This document shows positions 1 to 12,360 of a stretch of DNA of 64,000 nucleotides, one piece after another. This DNA is from Pseudomonadota bacterium (GTDB lineage: Bacteria; Pseudomonadota; Gammaproteobacteria; Burkholderiales; Rhodocyclaceae). The stretch lies in contig CAUJIV010000022.1 in NCBI GenBank assembly GCA_963205435.1, forward strand, positions 1 through 64,000, given 5' to 3'. Numbering within the stretch: position 1 is the first letter of the stretch; every line of letters starts with the position of its first letter. A program made the position numbers and the translations under genes. Below the pieces are notes generated by a model. That model saw only the letters and a program-made list of their open reading frames with translations. It was not told the DNA's origin and did no database searches.

Positions 1-225
<225 letters not shown>

Positions 226-1386
226 CTACGCTTCCTCCTGAATGGCCTCGGCCTGCCACCTGCCGCCGCGCAGGACCAGTTGCCGGTCGCAGCCGGTCTC
301 GCGCCAGCTGCCTTCGTGTCCGGGCAGCATCTCGACGACGATCTCGCCCCTGGCGCGCAGCGCGCCGATCGCCTCGCGCAGCGCCGCCTCCCCCGATGCC
401 GGCGCGAGGATGCCGCGCGGCTGCCCGTTCGCCGCCGCCAGCCGCGCCAGCACACGCAAGTCCATGCTGAAGCCGGTCGCCGGGCGGCCGCGGCCGAAGG
501 CCTTGCCGACCTCGTCGTAACGGCCGCCGAGGGCGATGGCGCCGGGATGATCCTCGCAGTAGGCGGCGAACACTACCCCGCTGTGGTAGTGGTAGCCGCG
601 CAAGTCGGCAAGGTCGAAGCTGACCGGCAAATCCGCCAGCGCCGAAGCCAGGCGGTGCAGATCGCCGACCGCCTGGGCGATCTCGCCGTCGCCGCGGTTC
701 AGCTCGAGCACCCGCTCCAGCGCCTCCGGCCCGCCATAGCATTCCGGCAGGGCGAGCAGGGAAGAGCGCACCGGCTCGGCGATGCCGCCGACCAGCTCGC
801 GCAGGGCGGGCAGGTCCTTGGCCTGCATCACGGCGAACAGTTCCTGCTCCAGCCCCGCCTCCAGTCCGCCGCGCGCCGCCAGGGCGCGGAAGACGCCGAC
901 ATGGCCGAGATCGATGCGCGTCGCCGCGACGCCGGCCAGCCCGAGCGCGCGGGCCAGCAGGCGGATCACCTCGGCGTCGGCCTCGATGCCGGCATGGCCG
1001 TAGAGTTCCGCGCCGATCTGCAGCGGTTCCCGCGTGGCGGTCAGCCCGGACGGCAGGGCATGCAGCACGCTGCCGCAGTAGCACAGGCGGGCGACGCCCC
1101 GGCGGTTGAGCAGATGGGCGTCGATGCGCGCCACTTGCGGCGTGATGTCGGCGCGCACGCCCATGGTGCGGCCGGACAGCTGGTCGACCAGCTTGAAGGT
1201 GCGCAAATCCATGTCGTGGCCGCTGCCGGTGAGCAGCGATTCGACATACTCCAGCAGCGGCGGCATGACCAGCTCGTAGCCATGCAGGGCGAATTCGTCG
1301 AGCAGGGCGCGCCGCATGGCCTCGATGCGTCCTGCCTCGGCCGGCAGGACGTCCTCGATGGACTCGGGCAGCAGCCAGCGCAGCAT
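226..1386 (-). CDS. hisZ: ATP phosphoribosyltransferase regulatory subunit HisZ
   Basis: [26 protein letters not shown]..., HisRS-like fold ([21 protein letters not shown]), next to purA. Confidence 0.9.
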   Translation of the reverse strand: MLRWLLPESIEDVLPAEAGRIEAMRRALLDEFALHGYELVMPPLLEYVESLLTGSGHDMDLRTFKLVDQLSGRTMGVRADITPQVARIDAHLLNRRGVARLCYCGSVLHALPSGLTATREPLQIGAELYGHAGIEADAEVIRLLARALGLAGVAATRIDLGHVGVFRALAARGGLEAGLEQELFAVMQAKDLPALRELVGGIAEPVRSSLLALPECYGGPEALERVLELNRGDGEIAQAVGDLHRLASALADLPVSFDLADLRGYHYHSGVVFAAYCEDHPGAIALGGRYDEVGKAFGRGRPATGFSMDLRVLARLAAANGQPRGILAPASGEAALREAIGALRARGEIVVEMLPGHEGSWRETGCDRQLVLRGGRWQAEAIQEEA

Positions 1387-1388
1387 GC

Positions 1389-1574
1389 TCACTTGACGAG
1401 GTAAAGCAGAATGACGCCGGCGCTGATGGAAGCCAGGCCGAGGAAGCGCAGCTGGCCGTCGGCCAGCTCGGTCATGCGGCGGAAGGCTTCCCTCCACGCT
1501 TTCGGCGCAGCGAAGGGCAGCAGGCCCTCGAGCACGAGCATCAGCGCGAACGCCGCCAGCAGCGTGGTGGTCAC
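1389..1574 (-). CDS. DUF2065 (YjeT-like) small membrane protein
   Basis: 61 aa, two hydrophobic segments, located between hflC and hisZ as is common in proteobacteria. Confidence 0.8.
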   Translation of the reverse strand: MTTTLLAAFALMLVLEGLLPFAAPKAWREAFRRMTELADGQLRFLGLASISAGVILLYLVK

Positions 1575-1578
1575 GACG

Positions 1579-2457
1579 TCACTTGGCGTCCCGGCCGGTG
1601 CTCTTCAGGTACTTGAAGAACTCGGTGCCCGGCTCGACCACCAGCAGGTCGCCCTTGTTGCGGAAGCTGGCGCGATAGGCCTCGAGGCTGCGGTAGAAGG
1701 CGTAGAACTCGCTGTTCTGGCCAAAGGCGTTGGCGTAGAGGGCGGTGGCCCGGGCGTCGCCCTCGCCCTTGGTGCGCTGGGCGTCGCGGTAGGCCTCGGC
1801 GATGATGATTTCGCGCTGCTTGTCGGCGTCGGCCTTGATCTTCTCCGCCTCGGCGGCGCCGGTCGAGCGCAGCTCGTTGGCCACCCGCTTGCGCTCGGTC
1901 TCCATGCGGCGATAGACGGACTCGGACACCTCCTGCGGCAGGTCGACGCGCTTCAGCCGCACGTCGACGATCTGCACGCCGATGGCGCGCGTGTCGGCGT
2001 CGGCCTTGGTGCGCACCTCGTCCATGATCTTCTCGCGCTCGCCGGAGACGACGTCGTGCACGCTGCGCTTGGAGAACTCGTCGCGCAGGCCGGCATTCAC
2101 CGTCTGCGACAGGCGGACATGGGCCAGCGCCTCGTCGCCCTGCACCGAGATGTAGTACTGCCGCACGTCGACGATGCGCCACTTGACGAAGGCGTCGACC
2201 AGCACCGGCTTCTTCTCCGAGGTGATGAAGCGCTCCGGCTCCGGCGCGTCATAGGTGAGGATGCGCTTGTCGAAAGAGCGCACGTTCTGGATCAGCGGCC
2301 ACTTGAAATAGAGGCCGGGCTCGGCGATGACGTCCTTGATCTCGCCGAGCTGGAAAACGATGGCGTAGCGCCGCTGGTCGACGGTGTACATCGACATGGC
2401 GGCGGCCGCCAGCAGGGCGAGGACGAAGGCGGCGATGAAGGGCAGGTTGCGTTGCAT
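1579..2457 (-). CDS. hflC: FtsH protease modulator HflC
   Basis: MQRNLPFIAAFVLALLAAAAMSMYTVDQRRYAIVFQLGEIKDV..., SPFH/prohibitin domain, adjacent to hflK. Confidence 0.95.
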   Translation of the reverse strand: MQRNLPFIAAFVLALLAAAAMSMYTVDQRRYAIVFQLGEIKDVIAEPGLYFKWPLIQNVRSFDKRILTYDAPEPERFITSEKKPVLVDAFVKWRIVDVRQYYISVQGDEALAHVRLSQTVNAGLRDEFSKRSVHDVVSGEREKIMDEVRTKADADTRAIGVQIVDVRLKRVDLPQEVSESVYRRMETERKRVANELRSTGAAEAEKIKADADKQREIIIAEAYRDAQRTKGEGDARATALYANAFGQNSEFYAFYRSLEAYRASFRNKGDLLVVEPGTEFFKYLKSTGRDAK

Positions 2458-2458
2458 G

Positions 2459-3670
2459 TCAGCGCTCCCCCCGCTCGCGCGAGCGCAGCGAATCGCGCGA
2501 GCGCAGCGCCGCCTCGCCACGCTCGGCCGGCGCCGGCGCTTCCGCGCCATGGCTGGCGGCGCCCGCGGCCGGCTGGGCGGCCGCGGCGCCGGCGGCAGTC
2601 GCGCCGGCCGCCTGCATCAGCTTGTCGAGCGGCAGGTAGAGCAGATTGCCCGCCCCCTTGGCATCGAGCAGGATCTTGCTGCTGCTGGAGAGCACCTGCT
2701 CGATCGTTTCGAGGTACATGCGCTTGCGTGTCACTTCCGGCGCCTTGCCGTATTCGACCAGCACCTGCTTGAAGCGGCTCGCCTCGCCCTCGGCATTGGC
2801 GATCACCCTGCCCTTGTAGCCGTTGGCTTCCTCGAGCAGGCGGGCCGCGGTGCCGCGGGCGCGGGGAATGACGTCGTTGGCGTAGGCCTGCCCCTCGTTG
2901 ATCTGGCGGTCGCGGTCCTGGCCGGCCTTGACGGCGTCGTCGAAGGCGGCCTGCACCTGCTCGGGCGGCTGCACGTTCTGCAGCTTCAGCTGCGAGACGA
3001 CGATGCCGGTGTCGTAGCGATCGAGGATGTCCTGCATCAGCTTGGTGGCGTGGGCGGCCACCTGCTCGCGGCCCTCGTAGAGGGCGAAGTCCATCTTGCT
3101 CTTGCCGACCACCTCGCGCATGGCGGTTTCCGCCGCCTGCAGCACGGTGTCGTCGGGATTGCGGTTGTTGAACAGATATGCCTGCGGATCCTTGAGGAAC
3201 CACTGCACGGCGAACTGGATGCTGATGATGTTCTCGTCGTCGGTCAGCATCAGCGCTTCCTTCAGCACCCGGTTCTTGTCCGAGCCGCGATAGCCGACCT
3301 CGACGACGCGGACGTCGGTCAGCCGGACGATCTCGTGCGACTGGAACGGATAGGGCAGCCGCCAGCGCAGGCCCGGCTCGGTGGTCTGCGAATATTTGCC
3401 GAAAGTCAGAACGACGCCGCGCTGGCTGGCATCCACGATGTAGAAGCCGCTGGCCAGCCAGACGACGAGGATCAGCACGACCAGCGCGCCGATGCCGCCG
3501 CCGAAGGCCCTGGCATTCAGCGGCGGGCGCGAGCCGTCGCCGCTGCCGCCACCGCGGCCCTTCTTGCCGAACAAGCCGCTCAGGCGGCGGTTGAAGTCGC
3601 GCCACAGTTCCTCGAGGTCGGGCGGCCCCTGCTTGGGCCGGTTGCCCCATTGCGGGTCGTTCAGCGACAT
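2459..3670 (-). CDS. hflK: FtsH protease modulator HflK
   Basis: MSLNDPQWGNRPKQGPPDLEELWRDFNRRL..., SPFH domain. Confidence 0.95.
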   Translation of the reverse strand: MSLNDPQWGNRPKQGPPDLEELWRDFNRRLSGLFGKKGRGGGSGDGSRPPLNARAFGGGIGALVVLILVVWLASGFYIVDASQRGVVLTFGKYSQTTEPGLRWRLPYPFQSHEIVRLTDVRVVEVGYRGSDKNRVLKEALMLTDDENIISIQFAVQWFLKDPQAYLFNNRNPDDTVLQAAETAMREVVGKSKMDFALYEGREQVAAHATKLMQDILDRYDTGIVVSQLKLQNVQPPEQVQAAFDDAVKAGQDRDRQINEGQAYANDVIPRARGTAARLLEEANGYKGRVIANAEGEASRFKQVLVEYGKAPEVTRKRMYLETIEQVLSSSSKILLDAKGAGNLLYLPLDKLMQAAGATAAGAAAAQPAAGAASHGAEAPAPAERGEAALRSRDSLRSRERGER

Positions 3671-3714
3671 GAGAATGCCAGTAATCATCGGGGGAGAAAC
3701 GTCGTTCAGAAAGA

Positions 3715-4833
3715 TTAGGCCGCGTCGATAACGGGCGCAGCCGATCCGGCCTGCGCCGCCTCGGCCAGCGCCTGCCGCAACAAACCCAGCCCGGCGCCCG
3801 TCCTGGCGCTGACCCGGACGCGAAAGATTCTACCATAGGCGTCACGCTCGATCGCCGGCGAGCCGGCCATGGCGTCGACCTTGTTCCAGACGAGAATTTG
3901 CGGCACCCCGGCGGCGCCGATTTCCTCGAGAACCTTGTTGACCGCGGCGATCTGCGCCTCGCGGTCGCGGCTGACGGCATCGACGACGTGGAGCAGCAGG
4001 TCGGCGCTGGCGGTCTCCTCCAGCGTGGCGTGGAAGGCGGCGACGAGCGTGTGCGGCAGGTCGCGAATGAAGCCGACCGTGTCGGAGAGCACGACCTGCC
4101 CGGCGCCTTCCAGCCACAGTCGCCGGGAGGTGGTGTCGAGCGTCGCGAACAACTGGTCCGCCGCGTAGGCGCCGGCCTTGGTCAGGGCATTGAAGAGCGT
4201 CGACTTGCCGGCGTTGGTATAGCCGACGAGCGAGACGGCGAGCACCTCGCGGCGGCTACGCGCCCGCCGCCGGACGGCGCGCTGGCGCTCGAGCTGGGCC
4301 AGGCGCTCCTTGAGCACCTTGACCCGCTTGCCGAGCAGGCGCCGGTCGGTTTCCAGCTGGGTCTCGCCCGGCCCGCGCAGGCCGATGCCGCCCTTCTGCC
4401 GCTCGAGGTGGGTCCAGCCGCGCACCAGCCGGGTGGCCAGGTGCTGCAGCTGCGCCAGTTCCACCTGCAGCTTGCCTTCATGGCTTATCGCGCGCTGGGC
4501 GAAGATGTCGAGGATCAGGCTGCTGCGGTCGACAACGCGGCATTCCAGCGCCTTTTCCAGATTGCGCTGCTGGGCGGCGCTCAATTCGTGGTTGAAGAGG
4601 ACGAGGGTCGCGCTGCACTCGCGCACGGCCTCGGCGATCTCGGCCACCTTGCCCTTGCCGGCGAACAGGGCGGCATCCGGGCGCTCGCGCCGGCCGCCGA
4701 CGACGGCAAGCGGGACGGCTCCGGCCGAGGCGGCGAGCAGCCTGAACTCGTCGAGGCGCTCATCGGCATCGCCCTCGCCGAAGTCCAGCTGGACGAGAAC
4801 GGTCTTCTCGCCGCCTTCAAGGCGTTCAGGCAC
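3715..4833 (-). CDS. hflX: GTPase HflX
   Basis: GLRGPGETQLETDRR and VGYTNAGKSTLFN motifs, adjacent to hfq/hflK. Confidence 0.95.
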   Translation of the reverse strand: MPERLEGGEKTVLVQLDFGEGDADERLDEFRLLAASAGAVPLAVVGGRRERPDAALFAGKGKVAEIAEAVRECSATLVLFNHELSAAQQRNLEKALECRVVDRSSLILDIFAQRAISHEGKLQVELAQLQHLATRLVRGWTHLERQKGGIGLRGPGETQLETDRRLLGKRVKVLKERLAQLERQRAVRRRARSRREVLAVSLVGYTNAGKSTLFNALTKAGAYAADQLFATLDTTSRRLWLEGAGQVVLSDTVGFIRDLPHTLVAAFHATLEETASADLLLHVVDAVSRDREAQIAAVNKVLEEIGAAGVPQILVWNKVDAMAGSPAIERDAYGRIFRVRVSARTGAGLGLLRQALAEAAQAGSAAPVIDAA

Positions 4834-4881
4834 GGGATCGCGATGCCCGGCGGGCGACTGCCCGGCCGGCGCGGTCGTCCA

Positions 4882-5118
4882 TCAATTTTCGCCGGGCTCG
4901 TGCGAGATATTGACCGGGCGCGCCGGAACGACCGTGGAAATGGCGTGTTTGTACACCATCTGCGTCACGGTGTTCTTGAGCAGGACGACGTACTGGTCGA
5001 AGGACTCCACTTGTCCCTGCAGCTTGATGCCGTTCACCAGGTAGATGGAGACCGGGATGTGCTCCCGGCGCAGCGTGTTCAGGAACGGGTCTTGTAACAG
5101 TTGCCCTTTGTTGCTCAT
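4882..5118 (-). CDS. hfq: RNA chaperone Hfq
   Basis: [65 protein letters not shown]. Confidence 0.98.
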   Translation of the reverse strand: MSNKGQLLQDPFLNTLRREHIPVSIYLVNGIKLQGQVESFDQYVVLLKNTVTQMVYKHAISTVVPARPVNISHEPGEN

Positions 5119-5207
5119 GGTGTGGCCCCGCGGGAAAAAACATCGATCGGTCAAGCACTTTACCGGATTTTTCCGCTCTCCGCCAGCAGACCGGCGGCCT
5201 GCCGGAA

Positions 5208-6542
5208 TCAGCGCCTTTTATGCGCGAAAGGGTTGCGCGAGTTGCGGAACTCGACGCGCAGCGGGGTGCCTTTCAGCCTGAACGCTTCCATGAAACTGCG
5301 CTCGAGATAGCGCCGGTAGGCATCGCCGACATGCTCGAGGGCATTGCCATGGATGACGATGACGGGCGGGTTGCTGCCGCCCTGGTGGGCGTAGCGCAGC
5401 TTGGGGCGAAAGATGCCATGGCGCGGCGGCGCCTGCTTCTCCACGGCCGCCAGCAGGAGCCGGGTCAGCCGCGGCGTCGGCATCCTCGCCATCGCCGCGG
5501 CATAGGCGGCATCGACCGAGTCCATCAGGGCATCGATGCCCTCGCCCTTCAGCGCGCTGATGAAATGCGTCCTGGCGAAACCGAGGAAGTTCAGCTTGCG
5601 CGCCAGGTCGGCGCGGATGCGCTCGCGGCGGTAGGCATCGGCGCCGTCCCACTTGTTGACCGCCAGCACCATGGCGCGGCCGGCCTCGATACAGAAGCCG
5701 GCGATGTGGGCGTCCTGGTCCGAGACGTCCTGGCTGGCGTCGAGCACCAGGACGACGACGTTGGCCTCCTCGATCGCCTGCAGGGTCTTGATGACGGAGA
5801 ACTTCTCGATGCTCTCGAACACTCTGCCCTTGCGCCGCAGGCCGGCGGTGTCGATCAGCGTGTAATGGCGGCCCTTGCGCTGGAAGGGCACGGCGATGGC
5901 GTCGCGCGTCGTGCCCGGCTGGTCGAAGGCGATCATGCGCTCCTCGCCGAGCAGGGCGTTGACCAGCGTCGACTTACCGGCATTGGGACGGCCGACGACG
6001 GCGACGCGCGGCGACGGCGGGCCCGTCTCCTCGGCTTCCTCCGCCGGCTGCGGGAACGGCGCCAGCGCCTCCTCGACCAGGTCGCGCACGCCGTCGCCAT
6101 GGGCGGCCGAGATCACCAGCGGCTCGCCGCAGGCCAGTTCGTGGAACTCGGCGGCGACGAGGGCGCGATCCATGCCCTCCGCCTTGTTCACCACCAGCCG
6201 CAGCGGACGGCCGCTGCGCCGCAGCCGCTCGGCGATGGTCGCGTCCTGCGCCGTCAGCCCGGCGCGGGCGTCGACCATGAACAGCAGCATGTCCGCCTCG
6301 GCGATGGCCGCCTCGGCCTGCTGCGCCATCTCGGCGAGGATGCCCTGGCGGGCATCCGGCTCGAAGCCGCCGGTGTCGACGACCAGGTAAGGGCGCGCGC
6401 CGACGCGGCCGTGGCCATAGTGGCGGTCGCGCGTCAGCCCGGGCGCATCCGCCACCAGGGCGTCGCGCGAGCGGGTCAGGCGGTTGAACAGCGTGGACTT
6501 GCCGACGTTCGGCCGGCCGACGATGACCAGGGTCGGCTTCAT
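5208..6542 (-). CDS. der: Ribosome-associated GTPase Der (EngA)
   Basis: Two tandem GTPase domains ([26 protein letters not shown]) and KH-like C-terminus. Confidence 0.97.
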   Translation of the reverse strand: MKPTLVIVGRPNVGKSTLFNRLTRSRDALVADAPGLTRDRHYGHGRVGARPYLVVDTGGFEPDARQGILAEMAQQAEAAIAEADMLLFMVDARAGLTAQDATIAERLRRSGRPLRLVVNKAEGMDRALVAAEFHELACGEPLVISAAHGDGVRDLVEEALAPFPQPAEEAEETGPPSPRVAVVGRPNAGKSTLVNALLGEERMIAFDQPGTTRDAIAVPFQRKGRHYTLIDTAGLRRKGRVFESIEKFSVIKTLQAIEEANVVVLVLDASQDVSDQDAHIAGFCIEAGRAMVLAVNKWDGADAYRRERIRADLARKLNFLGFARTHFISALKGEGIDALMDSVDAAYAAAMARMPTPRLTRLLLAAVEKQAPPRHGIFRPKLRYAHQGGSNPPVIVIHGNALEHVGDAYRRYLERSFMEAFRLKGTPLRVEFRNSRNPFAHKRR

Positions 6543-7144
6543 CGGCTGGCGCCGGCCGGCTTGCGCGCGATGACGGTGGCGAAAACCTTGCGGGTGGCGC
6601 GCGGCGCGGGAAATTCCTCGATGCGCGACAGGCAGGGCCGCCAGCCGGCGAAGCGCGCGGCGATCTCGCCGCGGCCAAACAGGGTGTATTCCTCGTCGCC
6701 GAACATCTCGAGGTAGCTGGTGCCCTCGACGAGGACGTTGACGATGGCGCAGCCGCCGCCGGCGACCGCCGCCTGCAGGGCCTCGAGCAGGGCGAGGGCC
6801 CGCGGCCGCGGCAGGAACATCAGCAGGCCGATGCAATTCACCGTGTCGTATTCGCCCTCGATGGCGTAGTCGCCCAGGTCGGCGGCGACGGCGCGCACGC
6901 GCAGGCCCTCAGCCGCCGCCTCGCGGTTGATGCGGCCAACCGCGCTGGCGCAGGCGTCCACCGCCAGCACCTGGCAGCCGCGGCGACCCGCCGCGAGGGC
7001 GAGATTGCCCAGTCCGCAGCCAAGGTCGAGGACGCGCCCGCGCAGGTAGGGCAGCGCCGCCGCCTCGAAGGGATTGAGGGCGAACTCCCCTGCGGCGAGC
7101 TGGCGGCGGAACTGGCCGTCGAAGAAGGCGAGCGGGCCGGCCAT
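6539..7144 (-). CDS. Class I SAM-dependent methyltransferase
   Basis: [29 protein letters not shown]-binding motif; 201 aa. Confidence 0.8.
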   Translation of the reverse strand: MAGPLAFFDGQFRRQLAAGEFALNPFEAAALPYLRGRVLDLGCGLGNLALAAGRRGCQVLAVDACASAVGRINREAAAEGLRVRAVAADLGDYAIEGEYDTVNCIGLLMFLPRPRALALLEALQAAVAGGGCAIVNVLVEGTSYLEMFGDEEYTLFGRGEIAARFAGWRPCLSRIEEFPAPRATRKVFATVIARKPAGASR

Positions 7145-7150
7145 GTCGCC

Positions 7151-8308
7151 TCATTCCGCCACGAGCGCGTAGAGGCCGCCGTTGCGCGTCTGCACGAGGA
7201 AGCCGCGCGCCAGCCGCTGCGGCTCGGCGGCGATGCCGCTGCCGTCGGTGGCCAGCCGCGCGGCGAAGGCGCCGCTGTCGCGCGCGAGCAGGTGGACGAC
7301 GCCCTGGTAGTCGCCGACGGCGACGAAACCGCCGAGAGCGAGCGGCCGGCTCAGCCGGCGCATGAAGAGCTTGTCCTGCTTCCACAGCGTCGCGCCGTTG
7401 ATCCGGTCGAGGGCATGCACCGCGCCCTTGTCGTCGACCACGTAGAGGGCGCGCTCGTCCATGTCGAGGCCGGCCGTCGAGGACAGGTCGCGCGACCAGA
7501 GGTGGTTGCCGGATGCCAGATCGAAGCAGGCGACGCGCCCCTGGAAGGCGACGGCGCAGACTTCCCGCTCGCCGGCGACCGGGGTGCTGGTGACATCGGC
7601 GACCCGTTCCAGCTCGGTGGCGCCCTTGGGCAGGGCGACGGTGGCCTCCCACACCGCGGCGCCGTTGTTGAGGGCGATGGCCACCAGCTTGCCGCCGGGG
7701 AAGCCGGCCAGAAGCATCTTGCCGGCAATCGCCACGCCGACATTGCTGCGCAGGGACAGCGCCGGCGTGCTGCGCTGATAGACCCATTTGCGCTTGCCGT
7801 CGGCGGCATCGAAGGCGAAGATGCGGTTGTCGCCGCTGCGCACCAGCACCAGGCCGTCCTCGCTGACCAGCGGCGCCGCCAGCACCTCGGAGCTGACGCG
7901 CGCCGTCCACAGCGCCTTGCCGCTGTCGTCGAAGGCCAGCACCTCGCCCTTCGGCGTCGCCACCGCCACCAGGCGGCCGTTGGCGCCGACGCCGCCGGAA
8001 ATCTTCCTGCCGGCGTCGATGCGCCAGGCCTGGCTGCCGTTGTCGTAGCGCGTCAGCGCGCCGTCATGGCCGGCGGCATACACCGTCGAGCCGACCACGG
8101 CCGGCGTCAGCACGTAGGCGCCGGCGCTGCCCGCCGAGCCTTGCCAGAGCACCGCCAGCCGGGCGCTCGGGCTGATCGGGCCGAGTTCCGCCGGTTTCAC
8201 CTTGGGCGCGCTGGAAAACCAGTTGACCGGATTAAGTTTTTCCATGGTCGAGCAGCCGGCCAATGCAAGCACCGCGACGACCAGACCAAGCGCGGCTCGC
8301 ATCGTCAT
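7151..8308 (-). CDS. bamB: Outer membrane assembly lipoprotein BamB
   Basis: Lipobox LAGC, PQQ-like beta-propeller repeats, flanked by der and hisS/yfgM. Confidence 0.93.
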   Translation of the reverse strand: MTMRAALGLVVAVLALAGCSTMEKLNPVNWFSSAPKVKPAELGPISPSARLAVLWQGSAGSAGAYVLTPAVVGSTVYAAGHDGALTRYDNGSQAWRIDAGRKISGGVGANGRLVAVATPKGEVLAFDDSGKALWTARVSSEVLAAPLVSEDGLVLVRSGDNRIFAFDAADGKRKWVYQRSTPALSLRSNVGVAIAGKMLLAGFPGGKLVAIALNNGAAVWEATVALPKGATELERVADVTSTPVAGEREVCAVAFQGRVACFDLASGNHLWSRDLSSTAGLDMDERALYVVDDKGAVHALDRINGATLWKQDKLFMRRLSRPLALGGFVAVGDYQGVVHLLARDSGAFAARLATDGSGIAAEPQRLARGFLVQTRNGGLYALVAE

Positions 8309-8973
8309 CGTTCTCCGAGGGCGTCCGTCTTGAGTTGCAGCAGGTTGCGGTACTGCACGTCGGCGCCGGCCGGGAGGCTGGCGGTCTTGTCGAGCGCCTC
8401 CTGGCGCGCCAGCGCCGATTGATAGGCGCTACGCGCCTCTTCCCGCTTGCCCTGGCCGAGGAGAATGTCCCCGCGCAACTCGTCGAAGCGCGGCGCGAAT
8501 GCCGGCGCCGGCGCCTCGGCGAGCAGCTTGAGCGCCTCGTCGGCCGCCTGGTCGTCGACGAGGACGTGGGCCAGGCGCAGGCGCGCCAGGTCGCGCAGGT
8601 CGCGGTCGCCGCCCTTCTCCGCCGCCCACTGCAACTGCGCCCGCGCGGTCTTCAGGTCCCCCGCGTCGAACTGCAGGCGCGCCGAAGTCAGGGCCGCCAT
8701 GGCCGCATAGGTCGTGCGCGGGTGCTTCTCGATGAGCTCTCCGGCAACCTCCCTCACTTTCCTGGCGTTGCGCTCCATGACGGCCTGCTCGAGCGCGGCG
8801 TAGAGGCGCGAGGCCGCCGCACCCTGCTGGCGCTGGTAAAAATTCCAGCCCTGCCAGCCGGCGACGGCGAGGGCGGCGGCCAGCAGCAGGCCCGTCACCC
8901 GGTTGCCGTGCATCTTCCACAAGGTTTTCAGCTCCGATATCTGTTCCTGCTCTTCCAGGTCATAGGCTGCCAT
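8305..8973 (-). CDS. YfgM-like tetratricopeptide membrane protein
   Basis: [47 protein letters not shown]..., N-terminal TM, between bamB and hisS. Confidence 0.88.
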   Translation of the reverse strand: MAAYDLEEQEQISELKTLWKMHGNRVTGLLLAAALAVAGWQGWNFYQRQQGAAASRLYAALEQAVMERNARKVREVAGELIEKHPRTTYAAMAALTSARLQFDAGDLKTARAQLQWAAEKGGDRDLRDLARLRLAHVLVDDQAADEALKLLAEAPAPAFAPRFDELRGDILLGQGKREEARSAYQSALARQEALDKTASLPAGADVQYRNLLQLKTDALGER

Positions 8974-10264
8974 CGTCGTCGTCCCCAAAAAGAAGGTTGC
9001 CGATTTCATCGGCGAGGGTTTCCAGCGGAATGCGCCGCTGCGGCCGCTCCTCGCGCAGGGTCTTCAGGCTGGCGCAGCCCTCGCGCACCTCGTCGTCGCC
9101 GAGGATCAGCGCCAGCGGCGCGCCGGAGGCGTCGGCGCGCCTCATCTGCGACTTGAAACTGCCGCCGCCGCAATGCAGCAGCACGTCGAGGCCGGCGCCG
9201 CGCAGCGCCTCGGCCGCGGCGAAGGCCGGCCGCAGCGTCGTCTCGCCCTGGTGCACGACGTAGACGTCGGGTGCGCTGCGTGCCGCCTGCCGCGCCGCCT
9301 CGCCCTGTTCCGCTTCGAGCAGGGCGATCAGCCGCTCGACGCCCATGGCGAAGCCGCAGGCCGGCGCCGGCTTGCCACCGAGCTGCCCGATCAGCCCGTC
9401 GAAGCGGCCACCGCCGCAGACCGTGCCCTGGGCGCCGAGCCTGTCCGTGATCCATTCGAAGACGGTCAGGTTGTAGTAGTCGAGGCCGCGCACCAGGCGC
9501 GGATTGATGCGATAAGGGATGCCGGCGTCCTTGAGCAGGGCCTGTACGCCCTCGAAATGGGCGAGTGAGTCCTCGCCGAGGAAATCCATCAGCCTGGGCG
9601 CCGCCTCGACCAGCGCCTGCATCTGCGGGTTCTTGCTGTCGAGGATGCGCAGCGGGTTGCTGTGCAGCCGGCGCCGGGCGTCGGCGTCGAGGGCCTCGCC
9701 CTGGCGCTCCAGGTAGGCGACCAGCTCGGCGCGATGGTGCTGGCGCTCCGCCGGGCTGCCCAGCGAGTTGATCTCCAGCCGGATGCCGCCCAGGCCGAGT
9801 TCCTCCCACAGGCGCGCGCACATGACGATCTGCTCGGCATCGATGTCCGGCCCGGCATAGCCGAAGGCCTCGACGCCGTACTGGTGAAACTGCCGGTAGC
9901 GGCCCTTCTGCGGCCGCTCGTGGCGGAACATCGGGCCGGCGTACCAGAGCCGGCGCGGCCCGCCATGCAGCAGGCTGTGCTGCAGCAGCGCGCGCACGCA
10001 GGAAGCGGTACCCTCCGGGCGCAGCGTCAGCGCCTCGCCGTTCAACGCGTCGACGAAGGAATACATCTCCTTCTCGACGATGTCGGTCACCTCGCCGATG
10101 GCGCGGGCGAACAGCGGCGTCGGCTCGACCAGCGGCAGGCGGATCGGCCGGTAGCCGTAGGCGCGCAGCCAGGCGCGCACCGTCTCGTCGAAGCGCTCCC
10201 ACAGCTCGGCCTCGTCGGGCAGGATGTCGTTCATGCCGCGCACGGCCTGGATCGTCTGGTTCAT
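8960..10264 (-). CDS. hisS: Histidyl-tRNA synthetase
   Basis: [25 protein letters not shown]..., class II aaRS motifs. Confidence 0.97.
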   Translation of the reverse strand: MNQTIQAVRGMNDILPDEAELWERFDETVRAWLRAYGYRPIRLPLVEPTPLFARAIGEVTDIVEKEMYSFVDALNGEALTLRPEGTASCVRALLQHSLLHGGPRRLWYAGPMFRHERPQKGRYRQFHQYGVEAFGYAGPDIDAEQIVMCARLWEELGLGGIRLEINSLGSPAERQHHRAELVAYLERQGEALDADARRRLHSNPLRILDSKNPQMQALVEAAPRLMDFLGEDSLAHFEGVQALLKDAGIPYRINPRLVRGLDYYNLTVFEWITDRLGAQGTVCGGGRFDGLIGQLGGKPAPACGFAMGVERLIALLEAEQGEAARQAARSAPDVYVVHQGETTLRPAFAAAEALRGAGLDVLLHCGGGSFKSQMRRADASGAPLALILGDDEVREGCASLKTLREERPQRRIPLETLADEIGNLLFGDDDDGSL

Positions 10265-10271
10265 TGCCGGC

Positions 10272-11528
10272 TCAGCCCGTCCTTCGGCGCGGATACTTGC
10301 GCGCCACGTAGGCATCGACGATCGCCTTGAATTCGGCGGCGATGCCCTCCCCTTTCAGCGTGACGGCGCGCTCGCCGTCGATGAACACCGGCGCCACCGG
10401 CGTCTCGCCCGTGCCGGGCAGGCTGATGCCGATATCGGCATGCTTGCTCTCGCCCGGGCCGTTCACGACGCAGCCCATCACCGCCAGCGTCATGTTCTCG
10501 ACGCCCTCGTATTCCAGGCGCCACTGCGGCATGCGCTGGCGCACGTGCGCCTGGATGTCTTGCGCCAGTTCCTGGAACACCGTGCTGGTGGTACGCCCGC
10601 AGCCCGGACAGGCCGCCACCAGCGGCACGAAGGCGCGCAGACCCAGGGTCTGCAGGATCTCCTGGGCGACGACCACCTCCTGCGCACGGTCACCGCCGGG
10701 CTGCGGCGTCAGCGAGACGCGGATGGTGTCGCCGATGCCCTCCTGCAGCAGCACCGCCAGCGCCGCCGTCGAGGCGACGATGCCCTTCGAGCCCATGCCG
10801 GCCTCGGTCAGGCCGAGGTGCAGCGGGTAGTCGCAGCGGGCGGCCAGGTCGCGATAGATGGCGATCAGATCCTGCACTCCGCTGACCTTGCACGACAGCA
10901 CGATGGCATCGCCCGGCAGGCCGAGGGCCTCGGCCTGGGCAGCACTTTCCAGCGCCGAGGCGACCATGGCCTCGCGCATCACCTGGGCGGCGCCCTTCGG
11001 CTGCGGCCGCCGCGCGTTCTCGTCCATGACGCGCGCCAGCAGCGCCGGGTCGAGGCTGCCCCAGTTGACGCCGATGCGCACCGGCTTGGCCTGGCGGCAG
11101 GCAATCTCGATGATCTGCGCGAACTGGTCATCCCGCTTGGCGCCGCGGCCAACGTTGCCGGGGTTGATGCGCAGCTTGTCGAGCGCCTCGGCGCAGGCGG
11201 GGGTTTCCGCCAGCAGCTTGTGGCCGTTGAAATGGAAGTCTCCCACCAGCGGCACCGCCACGCCCATGGCCAGCAGGCGCTCGCGGATCTCCGGCACTGC
11301 CCGTGCCGCCTCCCGCGTATTCACCGTGATCCGCACGATCTCCGAGCCGGCGCCGGCGAGCTGCGCCACCTGGGCGGCGGTCGCCGCCGCGTCCGCCGTG
11401 TCGGTATTGGTCATCGACTGCACGACGACCGGATGCGCGCCGCCGATGGCCACGCCGCCGACCCTGACGCTGCGCGCCGGCCGCCGCGGCAGAGGCCCTT
11501 CCCGCTGTTCCACTACCCTGTCCATCAA
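10272..11528 (-). CDS. ispG: 4-hydroxy-3-methylbut-2-enyl diphosphate synthase
   Basis: [22 protein letters not shown]..., CPGCGRT and [10 protein letters not shown] motifs. Confidence 0.97.
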   Translation of the reverse strand: MMDRVVEQREGPLPRRPARSVRVGGVAIGGAHPVVVQSMTNTDTADAAATAAQVAQLAGAGSEIVRITVNTREAARAVPEIRERLLAMGVAVPLVGDFHFNGHKLLAETPACAEALDKLRINPGNVGRGAKRDDQFAQIIEIACRQAKPVRIGVNWGSLDPALLARVMDENARRPQPKGAAQVMREAMVASALESAAQAEALGLPGDAIVLSCKVSGVQDLIAIYRDLAARCDYPLHLGLTEAGMGSKGIVASTAALAVLLQEGIGDTIRVSLTPQPGGDRAQEVVVAQEILQTLGLRAFVPLVAACPGCGRTTSTVFQELAQDIQAHVRQRMPQWRLEYEGVENMTLAVMGCVVNGPGESKHADIGISLPGTGETPVAPVFIDGERAVTLKGEGIAAEFKAIVDAYVARKYPRRRTG

Positions 11529-11544
11529 GCCGTCCCCGAGCGCC

Positions 11545-12360
11545 TCATTCGAGCGTCAGCCGCGCCACTTCGACGCGGGTATGCGGCGCCAGGTCGACGG
11601 CCTCGCCGTTGTACTGCAGCCGGACGGAAGAAGCGTTGCCGATGACCAGCTGCAAGGGCGGCAGGCCCTGCACCGTTTGCGTCGAGCCCTTTGCGTTCAT
11701 CTGCGAGAAGATGGTCCTGCCGCTCGCGTCCCTCACCTCGACCCAGGAGTTTCCCTCGAAGCTGAAGCGCAGTTCGCCGGCGCCCGCCACCGGCGCCGCC
11801 TCGCCGGCCTGGCCCGGCTTGCTGTCTGCGGCAGGCGCCGCCGCAGGAAGACCGGCCGAGGCATCCGGCTGCACCGGCTGTTCCGCCTGTTGCGCGATCG
11901 CCGGACCCGGCGCATCCTGGCGCCACAGCATCCGCAAGGGATCGATCACGTCGAAGTAAAGCAGCAGGGCGACGGCCAGCAGGGCCAGCGCGGCCAGCGT
12001 TGCGGGCAGCAGACTCTTGCCGTGGCGGACATGGGCAACGGGCATCTTGACGCCGACGTCGGCCGGCGCATTGAGCTCGACCTGCGGCAGGGCCGCCCGC
12101 TCGGCCAGCGCATCGAGCAGGGGGACGGCGTCGATCTTCAGCAGCCGGGCGTAATTGCGGACGAAGCCGCGAACGAAGGTCGGCCCGGACAGGCGCGAGA
12201 ATTCCTCGCTTTCGATCGCCTCGATCTGGCGCGGGCTCATCTTGAGCGCCGCCGCGATTTCCGCGATGGTGGCGCCGCGCGCCTCGCGCGCCATGCGCAG
12301 CACGGCGCCTGGGCCCGGCTCCGCCTGCGGATCGCTTGCGGCAGCTGCGGACTCGTTCAC
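11545..12360 (-). CDS. rodZ: RodZ-like helix-turn-helix / DUF4115 membrane protein
   Basis: N-terminal HTH ([22 protein letters not shown]), single TM, C-terminal beta domain; upstream of ispG. Confidence 0.87.
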   Translation of the reverse strand: MNESAAAASDPQAEPGPGAVLRMAREARGATIAEIAAALKMSPRQIEAIESEEFSRLSGPTFVRGFVRNYARLLKIDAVPLLDALAERAALPQVELNAPADVGVKMPVAHVRHGKSLLPATLAALALLAVALLLYFDVIDPLRMLWRQDAPGPAIAQQAEQPVQPDASAGLPAAAPAADSKPGQAGEAAPVAGAGELRFSFEGNSWVEVRDASGRTIFSQMNAKGSTQTVQGLPPLQLVIGNASSVRLQYNGEAVDLAPHTRVEVARLTLE

